This document shows, piece by piece, positions 9,013 to 17,806 of a stretch of DNA of 64,000 nt (position 1 is the stretch's first letter; every line of letters begins with the position of its first letter). The position numbers were made by a program, and so were the translations under genes. The stretch spans positions 1 through 64,000 of the forward strand of contig CAVSWD010000002.1 in the NCBI GenBank assembly GCA_963731615.1, given 5' to 3'. This stretch comes from Gaiellasilicea sp963731615 (GTDB lineage Bacteria; Actinomycetota; Thermoleophilia; Gaiellales; Gaiellaceae). The notes under the pieces are model-generated. The model had not been told where the DNA came from. It made no database searches and worked only from the letters and a program-made list of their open reading frames with translations.

Positions 9013-9482
9013 GAGCCTCCCAGCTCGTGGAGGCGGCCGAACTTCCGGTCGAGCTCGGCGTCGTCGGGGAGCTCGCCGTCCGGCGTCGCCTGATCGACCA
9101 CGTCCGGGAGGACCTGCGCCACCGCCTCTGCGGCTTCGTCCTTGCTGACTCCGAGCTGCTGCGCGATCTCCGCCAGCTCCTGCTCGTCGAGCGCCGCCTT
9201 GATGTCGTCGGCGTCGGCCGGCTCGTTCGTTCCGGTCGCGACCCACGACTTGCCCTTCGTGCTCCCACTCTGCTGGAGCCGGCCGAGGATCTTCTGCAGG
9301 CCGCCGTTCATCAGCATGCTCGCTACGAGCGGGAGCAACATCCGCAGCATCGGATTGCCGCCGAGACTGCTCGAGCCGCCGCCGCCCGAGCTGCCGCCGA
9401 GGATGCCGCCGAGCAGGTCGCCGAGGCCACCGCCGCCGCTCCCACCGCCCGTGCCCTTCAACAGATCTCCGAGACCCCCCAT
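9009..9482 (-). CDS. YidB-like DUF937 family protein
   Basis: 157-residue protein of unknown function. It begins with a Gly-rich low-complexity stretch (residues 1-43, repeated GLGDLL and Gly/Ser runs) and continues with NPMLRMLLPLVASMLMNGGLQKILGR, typical of the YidB/DUF937 family. An acidic C-terminal half (ADADDIKAALDEQELAEIAQ, DEAAEAVAQVLPDVV) looks helical. Convergent with the response regulator; the two stop codons overlap by 3 bp (CTAG). Confidence 0.75.
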   Translation of the reverse strand: MGGLGDLLKGTGGGSGGGGLGDLLGGILGGSSGGGGSSSLGGNPMLRMLLPLVASMLMNGGLQKILGRLQQSGSTKGKSWVATGTNEPADADDIKAALDEQELAEIAQQLGVSKDEAAEAVAQVLPDVVDQATPDGELPDDAELDRKFGRLHELGGS

Positions 9483-9529
9483 GCCGAGCTCCCTTCGTCG
9501 ATTTCAACTGTCACCCTAAACTCTCGCGC

Positions 9530-10852
9530 GTGGACCCCCTCCGTGTCGCGGTCGTCGGCTCCGGGCCGGCCGGGTTCTACGCCGCGGCTGCGCTGCTCGC
9601 GGGCGACCTTCCGGTCGAGGTCGACCTGATCGAGCGCCTGCCGACGCCGTGGGGCCTCGTGCGCCTGGGCGTCGCGCCCGACCACCCGAACATCAAGGCG
9701 GTCTCGCGCGCGTTCGAGAAGACCGCGGCACAACCCGGCTTCCGCTTCTTCGGCAACGTCGAGCTTGGCAAGGACGTGACGCACGACGAGCTGCGCGAAC
9801 GCTACGACGCGATCGTCTATTCGGTCGGCGCGCAGACCGACCGGCAGCTCGGCATTCCCGGCGAGGAGCTGCCGGGGTCGTGGGCGGCCACCGAGTTCGT
9901 CGCCTGGTACAACGGCCACCCTGATTTCCAGGGACTCGAGTTCGATCTGACGCACGAGCGGGCGGTCGTGATCGGGAACGGCAACGTCGCCCTCGACGTC
10001 GCACGCATGCTCGCGCTCACCCCGGAGGAGCTCGCACCGACCGACACCACCGACGCCGCGATCGATGCGATCAACGCCGCCGGGATCCGTGAGATCCTCG
10101 TCGTCGGCCGCCGCGGCCCCGTGCAGGCGGCCTGGACGCCGGTGGAGGTGGGCGAGCTCGGCGAGCTCGCCGGGGCGGACATCGTCGTCGACCCCGCCGA
10201 CCTCGAGCTGGACGAGGCGAGCGAAGCAGAGCTCGCCGCGGCGCCTCCGACCGTGAAGCGAAACATGGATCACCTGCGCGACTATTCCGCCCGTACCCCG
10301 TCGGGAAAGCCTCGCGCGATCCGGCTGCGCTTCTTCCGGTCGCCGGTCGCGATTCACGGCGACGGCAAGGTCGAGGCGATCGAGCTCGTCCGCAACGAGC
10401 TCCTCGACGGCCGGGCGGTGGCGACGGACGAGCGCGAGACGATCCCGTGCGGCATCGTCTTCCGCAGCGTCGGCTACCGGGGCGTGCTGCTACCGGGGCT
10501 TCCGTTCGACGAGCGTTCCGGAACGATCCCGAACGAGGGCGGCCGGGTCGAGCCGGGCACGTACGTCGCGGGCTGGATCAAGCGCGGGCCAAGCGGCGTG
10601 ATCGGGACGAACAAGAAGGACGCGACCGAGACGGTCGCGCTCCTGCTCGACGACGCACGCAAGGGCGTGCTGCCCCGCCGCGGCGAGGAGACGTTGGAGG
10701 AACTACTCGCAGAGCGCGGCGTCGACGCAGTGATGTACGCAGGCTGGGAGGCGATCGACCGGGCGGAGAAGACCGCCGGCGAGCCGCACGGACGGCCGCG
10801 GATCAAGCTCTGCAGCTGGGATCAGCTGCTCGCGGCCGCCGGCGGCAAGTAA
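9530..10852 (+). CDS. fprA: Ferredoxin--NADP+ reductase, FprA/adrenodoxin reductase type
   Basis: FAD-dependent oxidoreductase exchanging electrons between NADPH and ferredoxin. 440 residues. FAD-binding VAVVGSGPAGFYAA at the N-terminus, the family block LPTPWGLVRLGVAPDHP, NADP-binding VIGNGNVALDVARML and VGRRGPVQAAWTP, then GYRGVLLPGLPFDE and YVAGWIKRGPSGVIGTNK near the C-terminus match the mycobacterial FprA/mammalian adrenodoxin reductase group. GTG start at 9530. Stands alone on the plus strand. Confidence 0.93.
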   Translation: MDPLRVAVVGSGPAGFYAAAALLAGDLPVEVDLIERLPTPWGLVRLGVAPDHPNIKAVSRAFEKTAAQPGFRFFGNVELGKDVTHDELRERYDAIVYSVGAQTDRQLGIPGEELPGSWAATEFVAWYNGHPDFQGLEFDLTHERAVVIGNGNVALDVARMLALTPEELAPTDTTDAAIDAINAAGIREILVVGRRGPVQAAWTPVEVGELGELAGADIVVDPADLELDEASEAELAAAPPTVKRNMDHLRDYSARTPSGKPRAIRLRFFRSPVAIHGDGKVEAIELVRNELLDGRAVATDERETIPCGIVFRSVGYRGVLLPGLPFDERSGTIPNEGGRVEPGTYVAGWIKRGPSGVIGTNKKDATETVALLLDDARKGVLPRRGEETLEELLAERGVDAVMYAGWEAIDRAEKTAGEPHGRPRIKLCSWDQLLAAAGGK

Positions 10853-10863
10853 CAGACTGTTAC
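10849..10863. promoter_or_regulatory. 15-bp perfect palindrome at fprA stop
   Basis: GTAACAGACTGTTAC is a perfect 7-1-7 inverted repeat that contains the fprA TAA. Its one-base centre makes it a poor hairpin, so a dimeric protein site is more likely than a terminator. The word CTGTTACAA occurs here (10857-10865) and again upstream of erpA (5831-5839). Function unproven. Confidence 0.3.
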
Positions 10864-10919
10864 AAGGCATCCCTCGATCCGGGGTTGCGGCTCCGGATGC
10901 CTGCGCCGACAACAAGGCG

Positions 10920-11120
10920 GTGGAGTCGCTCACGGTCGAGTGCCTCCGCTGCGGCCACTCGCGGGAGTTCACCCCGGGACCACGGCGGAGGAGCGAAGCG
11001 GGCAGTTGCCCCCGCTGCGAGTACGTCGGCTGGGCCTATTCCTCGGATCTGACCGAGCGGACCCGCAAGCTCGTGCGCGACCTGCCGCTCGAGCGCCGCT
11101 TCCTCCTGCGGCCCGTGTAG
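10920..11120 (+). CDS. Small zinc-ribbon protein
   Basis: 66-residue protein with two CxxC knuckles (CLRCGH near residue 9 and CPRCEY near residue 30), consistent with a single zinc ribbon. The rest is basic, ending LERRFLLRPV. GTG start at 10920. The upstream AACAAGGCG gives only a weak ribosome-binding site. Exact function not recognised; such proteins often bind nucleic acid or a protein partner. It lies between fprA and a purine permease and may be monocistronic, since a hairpin follows. Confidence 0.65.
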   Translation: MESLTVECLRCGHSREFTPGPRRRSEAGSCPRCEYVGWAYSSDLTERTRKLVRDLPLERRFLLRPV

Positions 11121-11127
11121 AAGCCGC

Positions 11128-11148
11128 GCAACCCGACGGGTTGCTTCC
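11128..11148 (+). terminator. Possible hairpin terminator after zinc-ribbon gene
   Basis: GCAACCC (11128-11134), loop GAC, GGGTTGC (11138-11144) is a perfect 7-bp stem 8 bp after the stop codon. Only two T residues follow, so it would be a weak intrinsic terminator or an mRNA-stabilising hairpin. Confidence 0.4.
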
Positions 11149-11207
11149 GGCCGCCGGTTCTCTCATTGTCTCCCCCGCAGGAGTCAACGAGGGCAAGGAG
11201 ACGGCAC

Positions 11208-12668
11208 ATGTCAGAGACAGCGGCGCCTGTCGAGAACAGCCTGCTCGAGCGGCGTTTCCGCTTCGCGGCGAACGGCACGACGCTCGGCCGCGACACGATG
11301 GCCGGCGTGACGACCTTCATCGTCATGTCGTACATCATCTTCGTCAACCCGCAGATCCTCAGCTTCGCGGGCATCGAGGGCCTGCAGGAGATCGGTCTCC
11401 CCTTCAACCAGGTGCTGGCGGTGACCTGCTTGGTGGCGGGTGTGATGACGATCCTGATGGGCCTGTACACGAACAAAGCGTTCGCGATCGCACCCGGCCT
11501 CGGCCTCAACGCCGTCGTCGCCTTCAGCCTCGTCGCCGGTGAGGGATTGTCGTTCCCCGCCGCGATGGGCCTCGTCGTCGTCGAGGGCATCGCGGTCACG
11601 ATCCTCGTGCTGACCGGGATGCGGGAGCGGATCATGGACGCGATCCCGCTCGACCTGAAGAAGGCGATCGCGATCGGGATCGGCCTCTTCATCGCCTTCA
11701 TCGGCCTGACGAGCGCCGGCATCGTCGTCCGAGGCGAGGGAACGGTCGTCGACCTCGGCCGGCTGACGACCTGGCCGATCGCGGTCACGTTCTTCGGCCT
11801 CTTTCTGACGATCGTCCTGCGAGCGCGCGGCGTTCGCGGCGACCTCCTGATCGGGATCATCGCGACCACGATCCTCGCGACGCTGATCAACGAGGCAGAC
11901 GACGGCCAGGCGGGCTTCACCGCCGGCGCGAGCTGGCCGGGCGACGTGTACGAGACACCCGACCTGGCCCTGCTCGGGAACTTCAACTTCGACGCGTTCA
12001 CCAAGCTCGCGTTCATCTCCGCGATCGTCTGGGCGTTCTCGCTCTTCCTGGCCGACTTCTTCGACACGATGGGCACGATCGTCGGCGTCGGCAAGCAGGC
12101 GGGCTATCTCGACGAGAACGGCCGCATGGAGGACGTCCGCAAGCCGCTGCTCATCGACTCGCTCGCCGCGGTGGCCGGAGGAGCCGCGTCGTCCTCCTCG
12201 GCGACGACCTACATCGAGTCGGCCTCAGGCGTCGGCGTCGGCGGCCGGACCGGCTGGGTCGCCGTGGTGGCGGGAACACTCTTCTTCCCGTTCATGTTCT
12301 TCGCACCGATCATCGGCATGGTGCCTCCTCAGGCAACGGCGCCCGCGCTGATCCTCGTCGGCTTCCTGATGATGACCGCGCTGACCGAAGCCGAGGAAGT
12401 GGCCGAGGGGCAGGAGGACGGCCGCAAGCTCGCGGGGATCGACTTCACCGACCTCGGCGTCGGTCTCGCCGCGGCGCTGACGATCATGTTCATGCCGTTC
12501 ACGTTCTCGATCACGGACGGGATCGGCATCGGCTTCCTCGCCTTCGTCATCGTCCGTGTGGCGCAGGGGCGGGCGAAGGAGGTCCATCCGTTCATGTGGC
12601 TCGCCTCATCTGCCTTCCTCCTCTACTTCTTCATCCCGTTCCTGCAGGACACCTTCGATTGGATTTGA
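11208..12668 (+). CDS. NCS2-family purine permease, AzgA type
   Basis: Membrane transporter for adenine, guanine or hypoxanthine. 486 residues with about 12-14 hydrophobic segments. AzgA-type blocks include GVTTFIVMSYIIFVNPQIL, the helix FAIAPGLGLNA, LADFFDTMGTIVGVG and SSSATTYIESASGVGVGGRTG. The start is ATG 11208, preceded by AAGGAG; an in-frame upstream start adds 14 non-conserved residues. Proton symport is family knowledge. The 87-bp leader is too short for a typical purine riboswitch plus expression platform, and I saw no such fold. Confidence 0.92.
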   Translation: MSETAAPVENSLLERRFRFAANGTTLGRDTMAGVTTFIVMSYIIFVNPQILSFAGIEGLQEIGLPFNQVLAVTCLVAGVMTILMGLYTNKAFAIAPGLGLNAVVAFSLVAGEGLSFPAAMGLVVVEGIAVTILVLTGMRERIMDAIPLDLKKAIAIGIGLFIAFIGLTSAGIVVRGEGTVVDLGRLTTWPIAVTFFGLFLTIVLRARGVRGDLLIGIIATTILATLINEADDGQAGFTAGASWPGDVYETPDLALLGNFNFDAFTKLAFISAIVWAFSLFLADFFDTMGTIVGVGKQAGYLDENGRMEDVRKPLLIDSLAAVAGGAASSSSATTYIESASGVGVGGRTGWVAVVAGTLFFPFMFFAPIIGMVPPQATAPALILVGFLMMTALTEAEEVAEGQEDGRKLAGIDFTDLGVGLAAALTIMFMPFTFSITDGIGIGFLAFVIVRVAQGRAKEVHPFMWLASSAFLLYFFIPFLQDTFDWI

Positions 12669-12691
12669 GAACGGCCTGATACGGTCGTCGC

Positions 12692-14080
12692 GTGGAGCTG
12701 CCGTTCCTCGCGGCGACCGAGCAGGCTCGTCTCGTCCGGGAGCGCGAGGTCTCGCCGGTCGAGCTCGTCGAGAGCTACCTGGAGCGAATCGAGCGGCTGG
12801 ATCCCGAGCTCGGTGCTTACGTGACCGTCTGCGGCGAGGAAGCGCTGGCGGACGCACGGGCGAAAGCCGACGTGGCGGCGGATGCACCGTTTCACGGCGT
12901 CCCGATCTCGTTGAAGGACCTCGACACGACCGCCGGGATCAAGACCACGTTCTCCGCCAAGGCGTTCGCGGCCAACGTCCCCGACTTCGACCTGGCCCAC
13001 GTGACGCGGGCGAAGGCCGCCGGCTTCGTGATCCTCGGCAAGACCAACACGCCGGAGTTCGGCACGACTGCGTTCACCGACTCGGCGCTGAACGGGCCCT
13101 GCCGGACGCCGTGGGATCTCTCGCGCAACGCCGGCGGCTCGAGCGGCGGCGCCGCGGCCGCGCTCGCGGCGGGCCTGTGCGCGATCTCGCAGGGCTCCGA
13201 CGGCGGCGGCTCGATCCGGATCCCGGCTTCCTGCTGCGGCGTCTTCGGCCTGAAGCCGTCACGTGGACGCGTGTCGAACGCGCCTTTCGTCCCTGGGATC
13301 GGGCTCGGCACGAGCGGGCCGCTGGCACGGACGACCGCCGACGCGGCGGCGTATCTCGACGTCGTCTCGGGCTACGAGTGGGGCGACCCCTTCCCGGCCC
13401 CTGCGCCCGAGCGTCCCTTCGTAGAGGAGATCGGCGTCGACCCGGGCCGGCTGCGGGTCGCACTCACCACCGAAGCACCCATCGACACCGACGTCGATCC
13501 ATCGTGCGTCGCGGCTGCGCTCGACGCCGCCGAGCTGCTCGCCTCCCTCGGCCACGAGGTCGCAGAGGCAGCGCCCGACTGGGGTGGTCAGGAGCTGATG
13601 GAGGACTTCCTTCCCGTCTGGCAGACGATTCCGGCGCTGTATCCGATCGCCGATCCGACCGAGCTCTCGACGCTGAATCAGTGGTACCTCGACGGCGCGG
13701 TCGCGACGACGAGCCCCGCCTACGCCGGCGCGGTCGGGCGGCTGCAGCTGCGTGCCCGACGGATCGCCGCGCTTTGGGCCGACTACGACCTGCTCTTGAC
13801 GCCCACGCTCGCGCTCCCGCCCGTTCCGCTCGGCTGGGAGACCGAGCCCGAGAGCCCGCGCGAACAGTTCGATCGCGCGGCCGGCTTTACGCCGTTCACG
13901 GCCGCGTTCAACGTCACCGGTCAGCCGGCGGTGTCACTACCGCTGCACTGGACGGACTCCGGTCTCCCGATCGGCGTCCAGCTCGTCGGACCACCGCTCG
14001 GCGAAGCACTGCTCCTCCGCGTTGCGTCTCAGCTCGAGGCGGCTCGTCCCTGGGCCGACCGCCGGCCGCCCCACTCCTGA
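12692..14080 (+). CDS. Amidase signature family hydrolase
   Basis: 462-residue amidase related to GatA and AmdA. Catalytic elements are visible: Lys in VPISLKDLD (about residue 74), the Gly/Ser stretch NAGGSSGGAAAALAAGL (about 150-166) with the cis-Ser, and GSDGGGSIRIPASCCGVFG with the nucleophile Ser. It lacks gatB/gatC neighbours and starts 23 bp after the permease, so a stand-alone amide or acylamide hydrolase is more likely than tRNA amidotransferase. Substrate cannot be told from sequence. GTG start at 12692. Confidence 0.9.
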   Translation: MELPFLAATEQARLVREREVSPVELVESYLERIERLDPELGAYVTVCGEEALADARAKADVAADAPFHGVPISLKDLDTTAGIKTTFSAKAFAANVPDFDLAHVTRAKAAGFVILGKTNTPEFGTTAFTDSALNGPCRTPWDLSRNAGGSSGGAAAALAAGLCAISQGSDGGGSIRIPASCCGVFGLKPSRGRVSNAPFVPGIGLGTSGPLARTTADAAAYLDVVSGYEWGDPFPAPAPERPFVEEIGVDPGRLRVALTTEAPIDTDVDPSCVAAALDAAELLASLGHEVAEAAPDWGGQELMEDFLPVWQTIPALYPIADPTELSTLNQWYLDGAVATTSPAYAGAVGRLQLRARRIAALWADYDLLLTPTLALPPVPLGWETEPESPREQFDRAAGFTPFTAAFNVTGQPAVSLPLHWTDSGLPIGVQLVGPPLGEALLLRVASQLEAARPWADRRPPHS

Positions 14081-14112
14081 GCCAGAAAGAAGGACGTCCG
14101 GGACGGTGATAC

Positions 14113-14142
14113 CGCTCCGCGAACGCCCTTGTTGGCGGAGCG
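14113..14142. terminator. Inverted repeat between convergent amidase and SAM hydrolase genes
   Basis: CGCTCCGC (14113-14120) and GCGGAGCG (14135-14142) form an 8-bp perfect stem with a 14-base loop in the gap between two convergent genes. Position fits a bidirectional terminator, but no clear T-run follows on either side. Confidence 0.4.
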
Positions 14143-14168
14143 TGTCAGACGGCCGCGCCGCCCGCAAG

Positions 14169-14972
14169 TCAGAGGCGGTCGACGTTGATCCGGATCGACT
14201 GGCCGACGCGCGCGTGCAGCATCTCGGCTGCGTTTCCGTGCGGAATCGCCACCGACATGTTCCGATAACTGTCCTCGTAGAGCATGACGTCGCTCGGCCT
14301 CGCGTCGGCGAACGTGCGCGCGGCGACGGCATAGAAACGCTCGCCGCCGAGCTCGAGCTCGACCCGCGAACCCGGAACGATGCCGACTTCGGCGACGTGC
14401 TCGCGAGTGAGATTGAGCGCGATGTTGCCAAACGAGTCAACGTAGAGCACGGTCGCGGCGATCTTGCTCGGGCGGACCTCGGGTTGAGGCAGGTCGAGGC
14501 GCACGAGCGCACCTGGATCGATCGGCGGCCCGAGCTCCTCGATCGAAATACCCAGGGAGAGGTGGGCCGCGGCGGGAGCGAACAGGTCGCGGCCGTGGAA
14601 CGTACGGGAGATGGTTTCGAGCGCGTAGGCCGGATTGGCCAGCTCGTGTGCTGCTGCGATGCCGGCGCGCTCGGCTGCAGGAATCAGCAGGCCGTTGTCC
14701 GGGCCGACGAACAACCGTCCATCCTCGTCGCTGAGCGCGAGCGGCCGGCGTGCGCTGCCCACACCTGGATCGATCACGGCGAGATGCACCCCGACGGGCA
14801 TGTACCGCAACGTGTTCGCGAGCACGAGCGCTCCCTGCAACACCTGCTGCCGGGGAATGCCGTGGGTCATGTCGATGATCTGCGCCTCAGGCGCGATCTT
14901 CTTGATCACGCCATGACACGTACCGACGAAGTCGTCCTGGAGCCCGAAGTCGCTCAGGAAGGTGACGATCAC
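14169..14972 (-). CDS. SAM hydrolase (SAM hydroxide adenosyltransferase, DUF62)
   Basis: 267-residue member of the DUF62/chlorinase-fluorinase-like family, which converts S-adenosylmethionine and water to adenosine and methionine. Family blocks: TFLSDFGLQDDFVG at the N-terminus, DMTHGIPRQQVLQGA, HLAVIDPGVGSARRPL, FVGPDNGLL and the C-terminal VDSFGNIALNLT. GTG start at 14972 overlaps the hemD stop as GTGA, so it is the last gene of the heme run. Why SAM hydrolysis is coupled to tetrapyrrole genes is not clear; siroheme and chlorin enzymes use SAM, but that link is speculation. Confidence 0.9.
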   Translation of the reverse strand: MIVTFLSDFGLQDDFVGTCHGVIKKIAPEAQIIDMTHGIPRQQVLQGALVLANTLRYMPVGVHLAVIDPGVGSARRPLALSDEDGRLFVGPDNGLLIPAAERAGIAAAHELANPAYALETISRTFHGRDLFAPAAAHLSLGISIEELGPPIDPGALVRLDLPQPEVRPSKIAATVLYVDSFGNIALNLTREHVAEVGIVPGSRVELELGGERFYAVAARTFADARPSDVMLYEDSYRNMSVAIPHGNAAEMLHARVGQSIRINVDRL

Positions 14973-15592
14973 GAGCCGGAGGTTATCGCCGCGAGCAGCC
15001 CCGCGACGTCGTGCGACTCGGCCTCGGCCACGACCTCGACTCCCGCCTCCCGGGCGGCGGCGGTGGTCTGCGGCCCAATGCTGATGGCCGGGACGCGGAG
15101 ATCGAGCCGGCCCCACGCGCGCGCCGCCGAAGCGGATGCGAGCACGACGAGGTCCCCCTCCGGTGGATCGTCGACCGCCAGCTCGGTCGTGCGGTACAAG
15201 GGCAGGAAGGTCGCATCCAGCTCGTCGACGAGCAGCGTGCGTGCACCCTCGGCGGCGGCGAAGAGCACCTTGCCGGCGGGACGCGGTAGCTCGGCGAGCA
15301 GGCCCTCCTGTGTCGACACGGCGGGTATCAGATCAGCATCGCCGAAGGCGTCGGCGGTCGCCTGACCGATCGCGGCCAGCCGGCGCGGGGATCCGGACAT
15401 CCGCCGACGCAGCTCGCGGGCGCCGTTGACACTCGTGACGATCACCCAGTCGTAGCCGGAGACGTCCACCGGCTCGTTCCCGAGCGGCTCGAGGTGGAGC
15501 AGCGGGCAGAGCACGACCTCGTGGCCGAGCGCCTCGAGGCCGCGGGCAAGCTCGCCTTCCTGCCCCCGCGGCCGGGTGACGACGACTCTCAC
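14969..15592 (-). CDS. hemD: Uroporphyrinogen-III synthase
   Basis: Cyclises hydroxymethylbilane to uroporphyrinogen III. 207 residues, short of the usual 240-260. The family is divergent; support comes from VVVTRPRGQEGELARGLEALG at the N-terminus, YDWVIVTSVNGA, AIGQATADA, and the C-terminal SASAARAW with AISIGPQTTAAAREAG, plus position directly after hemC. GTG start at 15592 overlaps the hemC TGA. No SAM-dependent methyltransferase (CobA) domain is fused. Confidence 0.88.
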   Translation of the reverse strand: MRVVVTRPRGQEGELARGLEALGHEVVLCPLLHLEPLGNEPVDVSGYDWVIVTSVNGARELRRRMSGSPRRLAAIGQATADAFGDADLIPAVSTQEGLLAELPRPAGKVLFAAAEGARTLLVDELDATFLPLYRTTELAVDDPPEGDLVVLASASAARAWGRLDLRVPAISIGPQTTAAAREAGVEVVAEAESHDVAGLLAAITSGS

Positions 15593-16434
15593 GATGCGAC
15601 GAATGCGAGCAGCTCGCCCGCGACCGCATCCGGGTCGGAGCCGACGCGACGCTCGATCCAGGCACCGTCCTCGTCGGCAACCAGCGCCGTCAGCACCGAC
15701 CCGTCGTGATGGGCGGCGACGGGCGCGAGGCAGCCGCCGCCCACCAGTGAGACGCAGCGGCGCTCGGCTTCGACGCGCCTCCGTGTCTCGGCGTCGTCCG
15801 CAGCGGCGACGAGCTCCTCCTCGCCCGCCCGAACCTGCAACGCGAGCGCGCCCTGCCCCGCCTCCGGCAACAGCTGCACCGGCTCGAAGCGCAGGCCGAT
15901 CTCCGCGTCGAGCCCGAGCCGGTCGAGCCCGCACGCCGCCAGCACGATCGCGTCGAGGCCGCGCTCGCCGCGCTTGCGCAGCCGGGTGTCGATGTTCCCA
16001 CGCAGCGGCTCGATCGAGAGCGTCGGCTCGAGTGCAAGCAGCTGGGCACGGCGGCGAACCGACGCGGTACCGACCCGCATCCCAGGCCGGAGCGCGTCCG
16101 CTCCGCAGAGGGCATCGCGAGGATCCTCGCGCGGCGGGTACGCGCCCACGGTGAGGCCGTCGGTATCCGTCGACGTCATGTCCTTGGCCGAGTGGACGGC
16201 GACGTCGATCCGGCCGGCGAGGAGCGCCTCCTCGAGCTCCTTGACGAAGACGCCCCGTGCGCCGATCTCGCCGAAGGGCTTCGTTCGGTCGCGGTCGCCC
16301 GCCGTCGTGATCGGAACGAGCGCGATCTCGATCCCAGAGCCCCGCAGCCGGGCAACGGCCTGCTCCGCCTGGGTGAGAGCGAGCCTACTGCCGCGGGAGC
16401 CGACGCGAATGAGCACAGCTTCGCCGCGATCCAA
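15589..16434 (-). CDS. hemC: Porphobilinogen deaminase (hydroxymethylbilane synthase)
   Basis: Joins four porphobilinogens into hydroxymethylbilane. 281 residues. Typical blocks are IRVGSRGSRLALTQAEQ, DVAVHSAKDM, REDPRDAL, GTASVRRRAQLL, LRGNIDTRL and the dipyrromethane-cofactor Cys235 in GGGCLAP. The start is uncertain: TTG 16434, or GTG 16416, which begins directly at VLIRVGSRG and better matches homologues. About 120 bp separate it from hemA, the only sizeable gap in the run, so it may have its own promoter. Confidence 0.95.
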   Translation of the reverse strand: MDRGEAVLIRVGSRGSRLALTQAEQAVARLRGSGIEIALVPITTAGDRDRTKPFGEIGARGVFVKELEEALLAGRIDVAVHSAKDMTSTDTDGLTVGAYPPREDPRDALCGADALRPGMRVGTASVRRRAQLLALEPTLSIEPLRGNIDTRLRKRGERGLDAIVLAACGLDRLGLDAEIGLRFEPVQLLPEAGQGALALQVRAGEEELVAAADDAETRRRVEAERRCVSLVGGGCLAPVAAHHDGSVLTALVADEDGAWIERRVGSDPDAVAGELLAFVAS

Positions 16435-16557
16435 ATCCCGATGAAAAAGCCCTCGACTCGCCGCAGCCGCGGACGCCGCTCGGGTTGCTCGGCCGGATCC
16501 GCACGAACGCGGTCGGCACCTGCAGCGGCAGCGGCCTACTCGATCTGAACCGGGTCG

Positions 16558-17796
16558 TCATCGGCGCCGCTCCTCTTCCTCGAGCCCGAACAGGTGCCTC
16601 ACGACGTCAGCATAGACCACCCCATCGGCTGCCGCAGCTGCCTCTTTCATCCGGATCGTGGGCAAGTGCAGGAGCTTTGCGAGGATCTGAGAGGTGACCG
16701 ACTCGACGTGCTCGCGCTCCCGCTGGGAAAGCTTGCCGCCGGCCCGCGCGAGCTCGCTGTCGCGGATCTCCTCGACTAGCGTCCGCAGCGACGCGATCGT
16801 CGGGACGACGTCCAGGGAGGCCTGCCACTCACGAAAGCGGTCCGCCTCCTCTGCGACCAGTCGCTCGGCGCGAGCCGCTTCGCCACGTCGGCCGGAAAGC
16901 GTCTCGGTCACGACCGCCTCGAGGTCGTCGACGTCGTAGAGGAAGCAGCCTTCGAGCTCGTTGATCGCGGGATCGAGGTCGCGCGGCACGGCGAGATCGA
17001 CGAGGAGCAGCGGCCGGCCTTTCCGGGCTCGAATCGCCGACGCAACCGCCTCGTGCGAGAGCACCTGCTCTGCAGCACTGGTCGCCGACACGACGACGTC
17101 GGCCCGCACGAGCTCGTCACGGACGTCATCGAGCGCGACGGCGTCGGCGCGCAGCTTTCGCGCCAGGTCCTCACCGTGGGCAAGCGTGCGGTTCGCCACC
17201 ACGGCGATCTCGGCGCCGCGCGAGACGAGGTTCCGCGCCGCAGCCTCGCTCATCTTCCCGGCTCCGATCAGCAGGACGCGGTGGCCCTGCAGGTCGCCGA
17301 AGACCTGCTGCGCCAGCGCGGCGGCCGCGGATGGCACCGAGGCAGGGCTCTCCCCGATTGCCGTTTCGATCCGCACGCGCCGCCCGATGTGCAACGCCTG
17401 CCTGAAGAGGTGATCGAGGACGGGGCCCGGCGAGCCGGCTGCGAATGCCGCCCGGACCTGGCCCAGAATCTCGCCCTCGCCGGGCACGAGCGAGTCGAGC
17501 CCAGCAGCGACGCGGAAGAGATGCAGCGCAGCCGACTCGTCGTGCAACCGGTAGAGCGCAGCGGCGAGGTCACCCGCGCGGTCGCCGGCGAGCCCGCTGA
17601 GCGTGTCGACTGCCGGTTCCTGCTCCTGCTCGTCGCGAACGACGTAGAGCTCGGTCCGATTGCACGTCGAGAGCACGACCGCCTCGCCGTCGAGTCGCTG
17701 CGACAGCTCGCGGCACGCGTCGAGGTCGAGCGAGACGCGCTCGCGCAGCTCGATCGGGGCGCGGTGATGCGAGACACCGGCGAGCGTCAGCTTCAC
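16558..17796 (-). CDS. hemA: Glutamyl-tRNA reductase
   Basis: First step of C5-pathway heme synthesis, reducing glutamyl-tRNA to glutamate-1-semialdehyde. 412 residues. Catalytic Cys45 lies in LSTCNRTELYVV. N-terminal GVSHHRAPIELRE, LDSLVPGEGEILGQVR, the NADPH motif LIGAGKMSEAAARNL and the C-terminal dimerisation helices (LSQREREHVESVTSQILAKL) are all present. GTG start at 17796, 10 bp after hemX. Use of this enzyme means 5-aminolevulinate comes from glutamate, not glycine. HemL is not in the window. Confidence 0.96.
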   Translation of the reverse strand: MKLTLAGVSHHRAPIELRERVSLDLDACRELSQRLDGEAVVLSTCNRTELYVVRDEQEQEPAVDTLSGLAGDRAGDLAAALYRLHDESAALHLFRVAAGLDSLVPGEGEILGQVRAAFAAGSPGPVLDHLFRQALHIGRRVRIETAIGESPASVPSAAAALAQQVFGDLQGHRVLLIGAGKMSEAAARNLVSRGAEIAVVANRTLAHGEDLARKLRADAVALDDVRDELVRADVVVSATSAAEQVLSHEAVASAIRARKGRPLLLVDLAVPRDLDPAINELEGCFLYDVDDLEAVVTETLSGRRGEAARAERLVAEEADRFREWQASLDVVPTIASLRTLVEEIRDSELARAGGKLSQREREHVESVTSQILAKLLHLPTIRMKEAAAAADGVVYADVVRHLFGLEEEERRR

Positions 17797-17806
17797 GTGC
17801 TCTGCC

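Noticed and set aside
12692..14080. GatA of the Glu-tRNA(Gln) amidotransferase
   Set aside because: No gatB or gatC nearby and the sequence looks like a general amidase.
16435..16557. Possible small gene in the hemA-hemC gap
   Set aside because: No open frame with a ribosome-binding site; only a weak GCCGC/GCGGC hairpin followed by TTTTT, not convincing as a terminator.
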